From positions 295,207-359,206 of the forward strand of contig QAOA01008487.1 in NCBI GenBank assembly GCA_003255065.1: a stretch of DNA of 64,000 nt, in the 5' to 3' direction. Within the stretch, counting starts at the first letter, position 1; the number at the start of each line of letters is the position of its first letter. Source of the DNA: Cercis canadensis (lineage: Eukaryota; Streptophyta; Magnoliopsida; Fabales; Fabaceae). Shown here one piece after another: positions 1 through 8,505 of this stretch. A program made the position numbers and the translations under genes. The notes under the pieces are model-generated. The model did not search any database. It worked only from the letters and a program-made list of their open reading frames with translations, and had not been told where the DNA came from.

Positions 1-604
1 CCCCTACTTTCATACAATAGGCCTTTACCTGGTGCCTTCTTGATGTATTTTAAAATACGAACTACTGCATCCCAATGACTGTCACACGGAGCACTTAAAA
101 ATTGACTAAGTACACTCATAGGGAATGCAATATCAGGACGTGTCACTGTAAGGTAGTTGAGTTTCCCAACAAGTCTCCGATATCTACTGGGATCTGATAA
201 GGGCTCCCCCTGATCAGGTAGGAGCTTGACATTTGGATCCATTGGAGTCTCCACAGGTTTGCAGTTTGACATACCTATTTCTTTCAATATATCCAAGGCA
301 TATTTTCGCTGTGAGATGGAAACACCCTTTCAAAATTGAGCAACTTCTATTCCCAGAAAATACTTGAGTTTGCCCAAATCTTTTGTCTGAAAGTGCTGGA
401 ATAGATGTTGCTTGAGTTTTTGTATGCCTTCTTGATCATTCCCTGTAATCACAATGTCATCCACATAGACAATCAAGTACATGCATTGGTTAGGGGATGA
501 GTGAAAGTAAAAGACTGAATGATCAGCCTCACTCCAAGTCATACCAAACTGTAGGACAACTGAACTAAATCTCTCAAACCAATCTAGACTCCCCCTGAGC
601 AACA
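1..604 (-). pseudogene. Ty1/copia reverse transcriptase fragment, inverted copy, cut by the window edge
   Basis: Read on the minus strand this encodes the middle of a copia reverse transcriptase, including the catalytic YVDD box (YVDDIVITGND) and the following FLGIEVAQ region, running to the window edge. It is an inverted, nearly identical copy of about 2581-3248 in this window. Compared with that copy it lacks 53 bp (equivalent to 2617-2669), which shifts the frame just before FERFSSVV; both breakpoints carry TTGG, so a microhomology deletion is likely. At about 604 it joins directly to integrase sequence, so the end of integrase and the start of RT are deleted. Not functional. Confidence 0.9.
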
Positions 605-1605
605 GGTTTGGAAAATAGAGAAAAGTTCTGAACGATTTTTCATTAAAAATAACCAAGTACATCGGGAAAATCATCAACAAAGGTAACAAAGTATTGAAAA
701 CCCAAAGTTGAGTTAACACGACTAGGACCCCATACATCAGAATGAACCAGTGAAAAAAGAGACTCGGCTCGTTTATTGACACGACTAGGAAAAGAACTAC
801 GAACATGTTTGCCTAACTGACAAGACTCACATTCTAAAGAAGAGACACTAGAGAGACTCGGCACCATCTTCTGTAGTTTTTGTAAGCTAGGATGTCCCAA
901 ACGACGATGAAAAAGTTCAGGAAAATCAACAGCAAGACAAGCCACAGGAGATGGTGGTGGGGCGAGGTAGTATAGCCCACTGGACTCATGTCCGACTCCA
1001 ATCATCCTCCCAGTGTTCCGCTCCTGTACAATAACCAAATGAACAACAAAAATAACAGAATAAGGGAGGGTTTGAGTTAATTTGCTAACAAAAATCAAAT
1101 TAAATGGACACCCAGGCACAAAGAGAACAGAATTTAAAGATAGGGAAAGCAAGGGTGTGGCCTGACCAATGCCTCTGACTGTAGTGTGTGAGCCATCAGC
1201 TAAGGTAACAGTGGATAATGAATTAGAATAAGTGATATGAGAAAATAAATTCTTGTTACCAGACAAGTGATCAGAAGCACCAGAATCAAGAACCCAAGGT
1301 CCAAGAGAAGAGGACTGAGAGATGCATGCAATAGGATTACCAGGCTGAGCAATAGCGGCAATGGAGGTGGACCGCTGGTTGTCTTGGAATCTGAGAAACT
1401 CATTGTAATCAGCAACAGAGACGGATACAGTGCCAAAGGAGGAACCATACTGTGCAACATGAGCAACCTTAGAAGGTCGATCATGAAGGAGAAAACAGCG
1501 ATCCACTGTATGGCCAATTTTATTGCAGTGAGTACATCGGGGGCTATCTCTATTTCGAGCTCGCTGATCACCACGGCCGCCCTTACCATCCTCTCGATGG
1601 TTCAC
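605..1605 (-). pseudogene. Ty1/copia zinc knuckle, protease and N-terminal integrase
   Basis: The minus-strand frame begins with a basic stretch and a CCHC zinc knuckle (CTHCNKIGHTVDRC), the nucleic-acid-binding end of Gag. The aspartic protease follows with its active site WVLDSGASDH, then the GAG-pre-integrase zinc-binding region (HRRLGHPS and CESCQLGKH) and the start of the integrase core (HSDVWGPS, FVTFVDDF). A frameshift follows FVDDFP, after which the next frame continues as TWLFLMKNRSELFSIFQT to about 605 before the sequence jumps into RT. The integrase core is truncated, with its second and third catalytic acidic residues missing. Part of the same inverted copia piece as 1-604. Confidence 0.9.
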
Positions 1606-1924
1606 TTTGAGAGACTAGAATAGTAGAATCAGCTGAGGTAGTCGAAACAGAGGTACCTATAGGTGCTGAAATACGGATTATCTGCTCAAATATCATGTCC
1701 ATAGTAGGAACCCCAGGGTTGGCCAGAAATTGATTACGGACTGAATCCAATTTAGAAGGCAGACCAGCAAGTGCAAGGACCATAAAGAATTTGCCACGAT
1801 GTGCCTCTTGTTGAGCAACATCAGTTGAGAATGGCATCATCTCATTAAATTCCTGCTGAAGAGTCTCGATCTGCCACAGATAAGTTTGCATATCTAGATC
1901 CTGTTTCTTAAGAGTTTTCATCAT
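1583..1924 (-). pseudogene. Ty1/copia Gag (UBN2-type) C-terminal half
   Basis: The minus-strand reading QDLDMQTYLWQIETLQQEFNEMMPF followed by VLALAGLPSKLDSVRNQ is typical of the UBN2-type Gag of plant copia elements, which forms the virus-like particle. It lies just upstream of, and one frame off, the zinc knuckle/protease frame, with a 23-bp overlap at 1583-1605, so a frameshift separates them. The N-terminal part of this Gag is not adjacent; a matching piece lies at 2190-2357. Immediately beyond 1924 the sequence changes to a plus-strand LTR tail, so the apparent ATG at 1924 is a rearrangement junction and not a true start. Confidence 0.8.
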
Positions 1925-1961
1925 GAGAAGCTAGTCTCACAACCTTTCCACTATTCTCACA
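1925..1961 (+). repeat. 3' tail of a copia 5' LTR
   Basis: These 37 bases are identical to the end of the LTR at 3745-3904 (same GAGAAGCTAG...CTCACA tail). They are followed directly by a primer-binding site, so they are the remnant of the 5' LTR of the plus-strand copia whose RT and 3' LTR lie at 2358-3904. The rest of this LTR is replaced by the inverted minus-strand piece at 1-1924. Confidence 0.85.
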
Positions 1962-1973
1962 TGGTATCAAAGC
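1962..1973 (+). other. Primer-binding site (initiator tRNA-Met type)
   Basis: TGGTATCAAAGC starts directly after the LTR tail and differs by one base from TGGTATCAGAGC, the usual plant copia site complementary to the 3' end of initiator tRNA-Met. It marks where minus-strand DNA synthesis of the plus-strand element started. Confidence 0.8.
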
Positions 1974-2068
1974 AATTTTAGTGAGAAAAACCTCCCCATT
2001 CCCACTGTGAATTTTTCCAGCGGCGTTTTTAAATACTTTATTGGTAACAGAGTAGAGTTTCTTAGCCT

Positions 2069-2357
2069 TCTGTCAAACCTCATAACAGGTACGATAAGGC
2101 CTCAACCTGACCCTGTTGAGGACCCTACCATTGTGCCACCTGTCACTGGGCCTGTTGAGCACCCACCCATCGTGCCACCCGTCCTTGAGCCTTCTGCCAA
2201 ACCTCATAACAGGTACGATAAGGTCGATATTGGCCAACAAGAACCCGATCAATAGATTGCCAAAGAACATTACAAAGATAAGCATCAGCCTGCTTCCACT
2301 TAGGCTGATCTTTTTCAGGGATGTCCTTAATTTGTTTGATTAAGTGTTCCTCATGGC
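2069..2357 (-). pseudogene. Antisense Gag N-terminal fragment with a Pro-rich plus-strand linker embedded
   Basis: Read on the minus strand, 2357 down to about 2190 encodes EEHLIKQIKDIPEKDQPKW and then YRTCYEVWQKAQ, the N-terminal part of the copia Gag whose C-terminal half lies at 1583-1924. On the plus strand, 2103-2189 encodes two copies of a proline-rich 39-bp unit (PVEDPTIVPPVTG and PVEHPPIVPPVLE), like the low-complexity linker between copia integrase and RT. A 34-bp direct repeat at 2069-2102 and 2190-2223 flanks the linker. Pieces of opposite orientation are thus interleaved inside one element. The Gag assignment is firm; the linker assignment is an inference. Confidence 0.65.
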
Positions 2358-3737
2358 CCTGATGGCCAAATAGATCGTTTGAAAGCCCGGTTGGTTGCCA
2401 AGGGATACACCCAGATCTACGGACTTGATTATGGTGATACCTTCTCTCCAGTTGCCAAGATGGCATCTGTTCGCCTCTTTCTCTCTATGGCTGCCATTCA
2501 CCACTGGCCCCTTTATCAATTGGATATTAAAGATGCCTTTCTACATGGCGAATTGCAAGAGGAAGTTTATATGGAGCAACCTCCTGGATTTGTTGCTCAG
2601 GGGGAGTCTAGATTGGTGTGTCGACTTCGCCGATCTCTCTATGGACTTAAACAATCTCCACGGGCTTGGTTTGGGAGATTTAGTTCAGTTGTCCTACAGT
2701 TTGGTATGACTCGGAGTGAGGCTGATCATTCAGTCTTTTACTTTCACTCATCCCCTAACCGATGCATGTACTTGATTGTCTATGTGGATGACATTGTGAT
2801 TACAGGGAATGATCAAGAAGGCATACAAAAACTCAAGCAACATCTATTCCAACACTTTCAGACAAAAGATTTGGGCAAACTCAAGTATTTTCTGGGAATA
2901 GAAGTTGCTCAATCCCAAAAGGGTGTTACTATCTCACAGCGAAAATATGCCTTGGATATATTGAAAGAAACAGGTATGTCAAACTGCAAACCTGTGGAGA
3001 CTCCAATGGATCCAAATGTCAAGCTCCTACCTGATCAGGGGGAGTCCTTATCAGATCCCAGTAGATATCGGAGACTTGTTGGAAAACTCAACTACCTTAC
3101 AGTGACACGTCTTGATATTGCATTCCCTATGAGTGTACTTAGTCAATTTCTAAGTGCTCCGTGTGACAGTCATTGGGATGCAGTAGTTCGTATTTTAAAA
3201 TACATCAAGAAGGCACCAGGTAAAGGCCTATTGTATGAAAGTAGGGGACATACTCAGGTGGTTGGATATTCAGATGCTGACTGGGCAGGCTGTCCATACG
3301 ATAGACGCTCAACCACTGGATATTGTGTATTTGTTGGGGGCAATCTAGTGTCATGGAAGAGCAAGAAACAATCAGTTGTTGCTCTATCCACGGCTGAGGC
3401 AGAATACCGAGCCATGGCTAAAGCAACCTGTGAGCTCATATGGCTGAAACAGTTACTTCAGGAGTTAAAATTCATGAAGATTCAACAGATGAAACTAATA
3501 TGCGATAACCAAGCAGCTCTCCACATTGCCTCCAATCCAGTCTTCCATGAAAGGACCAAACATATAGAGATTGACTGTCACTTTGTTAGACAGAAAATAC
3601 TTTCAGGGGATATTGCTACTAGTTTTGTTAGATCAAATGACCAGCTAGCAGACATATTCACTAAGTCTCTCGGAGGCCCTCGGGTTAACTACATTTGTAA
3701 CAAGCTTGGAACATATAATATGTATGCTCCAGCTTGA
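2358..3737 (+). pseudogene. Ty1/copia reverse transcriptase and RNase H, 5'-truncated but open
   Basis: A long open frame encodes the copia RT from just before RLKARLVAKGYTQ, through motif A (QLDIKDAFLHG) and the YVDDIVITGND catalytic box, to RNase H (GYSDADWAGC, STAEAEYRAM, DNQAALHIASNP, ADIFTK). It stops at 3735-3737. The first recognisable residues are PDGQIDRLKARL, so the N-terminus of RT and all upstream domains are missing; 2357 is the junction with the antisense Gag piece. The remaining frame has no internal stops, which suggests a fairly young rearrangement. A polypurine tract and LTR follow directly. It could make protein only if read from another start, and lacks protease and integrase. 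Confidence 0.92.
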
Positions 3738-3744
3738 GGGGGAG
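3736..3744 (+). other. Polypurine tract of the copia element
   Basis: The purine run GAGGGGGAG overlaps the RT/RNase H stop codon and abuts the TGTTAG start of the 3' LTR, which is the normal position of the plus-strand primer in copia elements. Confidence 0.85.
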
Positions 3745-3904
3745 TGTTAGAATATTAGCTGTAAATACTGTAGTTATTATAGCATATGTTTAGGCTTGTA
3801 ATTAGCTTATGATTAGGCCCATGATTAGGCCCGTTATTGCTGTACAGTTAGTATAAATAATAGATGTGAGAAGCTAGTCTCACAACCTTTCCACTATTCT
3901 CACA
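3745..3904 (+). repeat. Copia 3' LTR, 160 bp
   Basis: It begins TGTTAG after the polypurine tract and ends CTCACA, the same end as the LTR tail at 1925-1961. It is short for a copia LTR. A TATA-like GTATAAATAA lies near 3850. No target-site duplication could be checked because the 5' end of the element is rearranged. Confidence 0.85.
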
Positions 3905-4178
3905 TTTCCCATCTTTGGGCAATTAGTCATAGGAGGTCTATTCAAATGGAAGTATTTTTTTCCCTCAATTAAAGATCAGTTTTGAATATAATCACTCAGA
4001 AAATTCCTTTCTTCTTGTTTGTACGATGCAATCAAATCCTAGAATGCTTTCTTTCAAAATCTACCAGCCTAAAACTATTTCCTTTGGTAGAAAGAGTTAA
4101 AAATACTTTCTTTCAAAATCATCATTGATCCTTGCTTGAATGTGCCTTAGAACCCATCAATCCTAAAAATTCTAGTTT
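3905..4178. other. Spacer, nothing recognised
   Basis: AT-rich sequence with no long reading frame or repeat match seen. It contains two similar short stretches around CTTTCTTTCAAAATC. Confidence 0.5.
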
Positions 4179-4183
4179 CATAG

Positions 4184-4465
4184 TGATGCAGGAGCATCAC
4201 ATTTACTGCATTTTCTATTTGATACGTTTGTTTTAATCTTATTTAAGTAGTCATGTGTCTAGCATGTGACCTTTTTAATTTCTGGACTTATATTAGATTT
4301 GGGCTTGTGTACTATTGGGCCAGGTTAGTACTACACTTAGAAACCCTAGTATAAATAGCCTAAGATCTACTGCAAGCAGCAGCTCTTAGAATATAATTTC
4401 AATTATCAGAGGTTTCTACGTATTAGAACCCTACTCTCTATTCCTATCTCAATCTCTCCCCTCAA
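4184..4465 (+). repeat. Chromovirus 5' LTR, truncated at its 3' end
   Basis: It matches 4843-5127 along its length with scattered substitutions, including the TATA-like CTAGTATAAATAGCC. It starts with a small palindrome, TGATGC-AGGA-GCATCA. The match stops at CTCCCCTCAA, before the true LTR end. Confidence 0.88.
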
Positions 4466-4841
4466 TTCAAGGAAGTTCGGGCCGTGTAAGGTATTGAAGA
4501 AAATCAGCTCTTATGCCTACTTAATAGAGCTGCCTTCTAAGCTACAAATCAAATTTGTATACTTATGAAGGATTTGAAGAGGGAATGACTCCAATTGCTG
4601 AGCAAGTTAACAGTTTTCCCACAGTGCAGCAAGAAGTTATTGAAGATGTACTTGATGTGAAGGAGGTGAAGTCTAGGAGGGGAAATCAATATCGGCGATT
4701 TTTGGTGAAATGGTTAGGTAAACCAGCTATTGAAAGCACTTGGATTGCAGAGGAGGAGCTGAAATAGATTGACCCAGAGACTTATGCAGAAGTTTGTAAT
4801 GTTTTTGCTCCAAACACCAGCCCACTTTCAAGAAGGGGAGA
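4466..4841 (+). pseudogene. Integrase C-terminus (GPY/F module) plus chromodomain remnant
   Basis: From about 4471 one frame reads KFGPCKVLKKISSYAYLIEL, the GPY/F module found at the end of gypsy integrases. A stop and frameshift follow, and the next frame (4555-4767) reads TYEGFEEGMTP and then a chromodomain core (RRGNQYRRFLVKWLGKPAIE, STWIAEEEL). Chromodomains at the integrase tail define chromoviruses and are thought to steer integration by binding modified histones. The polypurine tract AAGAAGGGGAGA precedes the right LTR. The chromodomain itself is open but has no intact upstream protein. Confidence 0.82.
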
Positions 4842-4842
4842 T

Positions 4843-5174
4843 TGATGCAGGAGCATCACGTTTACTTCCTTTTCTATTTTATACGTGTGTTTTAATCTTA
4901 TTTAAGTAGTCATGTGTCTAGCATGTGACCTTTTTAATTTTTGGACTTATATTAGATTTGGGTTTGTGTAATGTTGGGCCGGGTTAGTACTAGACTTAGA
5001 AACCCTAGTATAAATAGCCTAAGATCTACTGTAAGCAGCAGCTTTTAGAATATAATTTCAATTATCAGAGGTTTCTACGTAGTAGAACCCTACTCTCTGT
5101 TCCTATCTCAATCTCTCCCCTCAAATCCCTAATTCTGTTTCAAATTCTTGCTGTTTGGCCCCAATACTACATCA
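4843..5174 (+). repeat. Chromovirus 3' LTR, full length
   Basis: 332 bp from TGATGCAGG to CTACATCA, directly after the polypurine tract and directly before the CATAG duplication. It keeps the last part that is missing from the left LTR. Confidence 0.88.
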
Positions 5175-5179
5175 CATAG

Positions 5180-6288
5180 GTACTATTCACAGCACCCAAA
5201 CCCTTAGACACCATCTTGTTGCTTTTACTACCCAAATACACCCACAATCAATCTACAATCCACCATTTTCATACCATTAATCCATCCCAAAAACCCTAAT
5301 CCTAGTCTAGAAAATCCTAATTTTTCATTCCTGTCCTACATCACAGTTATTATCACTAAACAATATTTTTCTGCCCATATCTCATTTAAATATCAAATGC
5401 AAGTTCTGTCTTTCAAGAAACACCATAATTATAAGCAGTCTCATGCAAAGCAAGCAATAGAAGTTGAGAATCAAATCACACACCAGGGACAAATAAAAAT
5501 TTTCTAACAAAAGTGCAATGCCTTTTTTTAGGATAATTACATAATAGAGGAGAAACAATTATATATAACAAAATTAAAAAGGAAAACCAAAAAATATATA
5601 CAAGGAAGTTCTCTAATCCCTCTGAATGCCAGAAACAGAAACACTGTAGAAAGACCAGGGCCGGACACAGTGAGCCCAAATGAACAATCCTATCCCACAG
5701 GTTTTTTTTCTTTTTCTGATAAACCTATCTCATAACATACTACCGAAAACTTGGCATTTCTCCACAAAAGTTATCCTCCCTTCTCCTTCCAAAACTCCTA
5801 TAACTAACCACCAACATAACCTCCTTAACTGTTGAAGAACAAATCCAGCCCTCTATAGAGAAGGTAGACAAAGTACCAACCACAATTTTGGAAGGGACCA
5901 AAAAATGCAGAAACAAATGATGGTCAGTTTCAAAAGTTTTCCAACACCTGATAAATATCCTCATTTGTTAGTTTCAAAACATTCCAATATGTAAATCAAA
6001 TATCAAGGAATAAAGCTTCATGTTACCTGCAACAGGCCACTAGTAATTAATCTATTAATTATAATAGACAAAACAGATGATTTAACCTTGGCAAAAGCCT
6101 TAATTTGAAAGCCATAAATCCCATACTTTAAAGGAAAAATAGATCCTAATCATTTACTTTGCCAACAACCACCATTAAAAGATAATAAGATAACTTCAAC
6201 AAAAAGTTAATTAAAAAAATAAATAAATTTGATGCTATACATTCAAAGTCAACATAAGCACAAGAAAAGGAAAACCATAAAAACATAC
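5180..6288. other. Spacer or malic enzyme intron 2, no exon found
   Basis: AT-rich sequence downstream (on the minus strand) of malic enzyme exon 2. I looked on the minus strand for the next expected exon, beginning with the rest of the split Met codon and a VDLKRLE-like stretch, and did not find it. Frames such as 5740-5964 and 5476-5679 resemble nothing known to me. Confidence 0.45.
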
Positions 6289-7919
6289 TGAAGCGTTCAA
6301 TTTGTAGTTGTGGAGACATAACATTTGGAGGAAGTAGTCCTCGTAGATCAAGACGGTCTCGTTCTGTCATGGAAAAAGCTGTTCCCTAATTTTAAAACAC
6401 CGAAGTTAATATTTATTGAAAATAAAGATAGAAAATTCATATAAAAGAAAAAAGAAAAAGAGAGTAGCCCATTGGNAACACAAAGCAAAGGGGAAAAAAT
6501 GAACTCAGCAAAGGAGGCAGCAGTAGCTCAAGGAATTTCGTATCTCTTCTGATTGTCTATGTTTTGCCTCAACAACTTGAGAATATATACTAGCTGGCTG
6601 CCTCCTCTAGGTTTCCTAATGGTTTCCTAATTACAAAATAAACCTAGTTTCCTAAATTATTAATGGTAAAAACATGATCAAGCCCTAGTGTCATGTGTGC
6701 TGGCCAAAAAGCAGATGTTGGCCCAAATAAACATGCTCTGGTCCAATAGGCAGCCCTAAGGAAAGGAATCAGTCAATGCTGGGCGGAGTACTGGGTGGAG
6801 CAGAAAATCTGGACTGCTTGCACGCGAATTTCAGTTGTCCAGACGCGAGAATCAGCATCTGGGCTCTTCATATGAAATGTGGAATTTTCTGTCAGCTTTC
6901 CAACGAAACTGGAATCACATCGAGCGGACATCTATAGCAAAAGATATGGTGAAAAATGTAAGCAGTGCCAGAATTTAACAGTTAAGCAATTAAAATCTAC
7001 AAGCACCAACAAGTCCAAATCTACAAAACATGTCTAAAAGCCATAAAAATCACTAGAAACACACACTAAAAGACTAAGTATAAGAGAAACAAATAGTATA
7101 AAATAATGTGTTATCACCACCCCACCGACTCTTCACCTAAGGGCTCATATCCTAACCCCTATTTTCCGTCATTCTCCGAGAGTGAGGTAGGAGCACTGAT
7201 CCCTTGTAAGTTGACTCCTAGGCCTTTTCCTTTCTGAAATCTGCTCTTCATCATGATCCAAGATGCTACTTGGTTAACATCTCCCTTCTTTTGTGTCTCC
7301 CTCTTGTTATTTTCTGCTATCTCTAAAGATTGAAAAAAAGTTTCTAAAGGTCCAAAGAGGAAAAAAAAATTCTTTAACATAAAGAGAGAAAGGGTATACA
7401 TCCTTCAAACTAAGTTATGATACACTAACAAACATAAACAACTAAAATAAATAGAATTGAATCAAACAGGGCCAATCCAACACGTGAAACAATTGAAACT
7501 TTTGAGATTACAGTAAAAACTAAAATAACCAATTCATAAAATCAACAGTAAACAGAATCATACATGAAAGTAACATCATCAAATCTGTTAAGATTGACTT
7601 GACAACATAAATTAACAAATTTCACAATAGCAACCCAATTGACCATTCAACAAACAATTCAATCTTCAATTACAACTACGAGCCCTATAATTTAAGTACA
7701 AAAATTTGAAGGGAAATTAAGAACTGAAGAATTTACCTTGTCGAACCAAGGATCATGAAGAATGTAGAGGTTGCGCTTGTGCACAATGGAAGGACGGATG
7801 CCTCCGGTTGTAGTGAAAGATCTGGTGAGGAACAACCCAGGATTTGTACTCAATGCCTGATGCTTAATCCATTTGATCTTAGAGGAAGAGAGCCTGAACT
7901 GGTTGGAGACATTCGCCAT
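6289..7919 (-). CDS. NAD-ME1: Mitochondrial NAD-dependent malic enzyme (62-kDa type), exons 1 and 2 only
   Basis: NAD-malic enzyme oxidatively decarboxylates malate to pyruvate with NADH in the mitochondrial matrix. Exon 1 is 7737-7919 (61 codons, phase 0): a start with a Ser/Lys/Arg-rich, acid-poor mitochondrial presequence (MANVSNQFRLSSSKIKWIKH), then SIVHKRNLYILHDPWFDK. Its donor is AAG|GTAAAT. Exon 2 is 6289-6385 (97 nt): after the acceptor TTAG it reads GTAFSMTERDRLDLRGLLPP and ends QLQIERF plus one base, before the donor GTATGT. This is the N-terminal signature of the plant 62-kDa isoform. Intron 1 (6386-7736) holds a gypsy fragment and an N at 6476. The NAD- and malate-binding domains are absent from the window; the next feature to the left is a retroelement. 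It may be the start of a real gene with a long intron or a truncated copy. Exon 1 occurs again at 47889-48071. Confidence 0.85.
6473..7079. other. Intron 1 filler, probably old repeat, no gene
   Basis: Sequence to the right of the single N at 6476. It lacks a coding frame and has the look of degraded retroelement non-coding sequence, but I could not assign it to a family. Confidence 0.35.
7080..7402 (-). pseudogene. Ty3/gypsy pol fragment (linker between protease and RT)
   Basis: The minus strand reads LETFFQSLEIAE, then SRFQKGKGLGVNLQGI, a stop, and GLGYEPLGEES. The GKGLG-x-LQGI and GLGY-P motifs are typical of the segment between protease and reverse transcriptase in plant gypsy elements. 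It lies within malic enzyme intron 1, in the same orientation as the gypsy fragment at 8277-8505, which encodes the segment normally directly upstream. The two may be halves of one element separated by the 0.87-kb block with malic enzyme exon 1. Confidence 0.7.
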
Positions 7920-8276
7920 TGTTGAATCGAACAGGTTGCTTCCTCTAGCAGTAGCACCAACAAAGTAGTTTCAGAGAAGAAGCAGTAGAAGAAGATCTAA
8001 TAATTTCAACCAACAAAGTAAGGTTTTATTGTCTTTTCATTATTTTCCGTCGTAACCAATGAAATTTCTTGCAAGATGACAATTTACATAGATGTCCTTT
8101 TAGTAATTTCAACAATTAGTAGTGCTTATACATACATGCATCCAAACATTTGCAATGGATTATAAAAGTGCTTTTGGAACTTTGTATCCAAACACAAAGT
8201 AGGTTATTTTACAAGTAATTTAGTTTATGCAAAATTCTAATGACCTATTACAAATGCCACAAGTAACAGGACAAAG
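7920..8276 (-). promoter_or_regulatory. 5' flank of malic enzyme exon 1
   Basis: Short stretch between the malic enzyme start codon and the gypsy fragment upstream. On the minus strand it would hold the 5' UTR and proximal promoter, but I see no clear TATA box at a convincing spacing. Much of it is simple AT-rich sequence. If the exon belongs to an active gene, its promoter is at most about 360 bp before retroelement sequence begins. Confidence 0.3.
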
Positions 8277-8505
8277 CTAGAATAGATTTAAATGAGAATT
8301 CAAGGCTTCTTCTGTTGTTTTCACATACGACAAATACTTGGGTTTAGTTACCAACATTTCCTCCTCTCCTTTGATGGTAATTACTTTCCCCTCGTTGATA
8401 TACTTCAACCTTTGATAAAGAGTGGATGGAACTACTCTTGTTGTGTGGATCCATGGCCTTCCTAAAAGCATGGTGTAATTTGTCTCTACATAATCCCTTT
8501 ACTGG
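8277..8505 (-). pseudogene. Ty3/gypsy protease C-terminal fragment
   Basis: The minus strand reads [20 protein letters not shown] followed by [17 protein letters not shown] and GEEEMLV. The LLGRPWIH...VPSTLHQ-like motif is the end of the aspartic protease region of plant gypsy elements. It runs to a stop at 8277. On the other side it abuts plus-strand copia sequence at about 8506. The same junction recurs at 48429-48657. Confidence 0.78.

Larger units (their letters stand above)
4184..5174 (+). mobile_element. Internally deleted Ty3/gypsy chromovirus with 5-bp target duplication
   Basis: Two direct repeats, 4184-4465 and 4843-5174, bracket about 380 bp of internal sequence. The element starts TGATGCAGG and ends CTACATCA, and is flanked by CATAG at 4179-4183 and again at 5175-5179, a 5-bp target-site duplication. 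This fixes the outer ends. The left LTR lacks its last 50 bp or so, removed together with the primer-binding site, gag, protease, RT, RNase H and most of integrase. What remains inside is the end of integrase with a chromodomain. Integration was genuine; the large deletion came later. Confidence 0.88.

Noticed and set aside
1267..1623. Plus-strand 118-residue ORF opposite the copia protease
   Set aside because: It is the antisense shadow of the gag/protease frame, which has clear motifs.
5476..5964. Minus-strand ORFs considered as further malic enzyme exons
   Set aside because: None contains the expected malic enzyme motifs after exon 2, and the split codon from exon 2 could not be continued.
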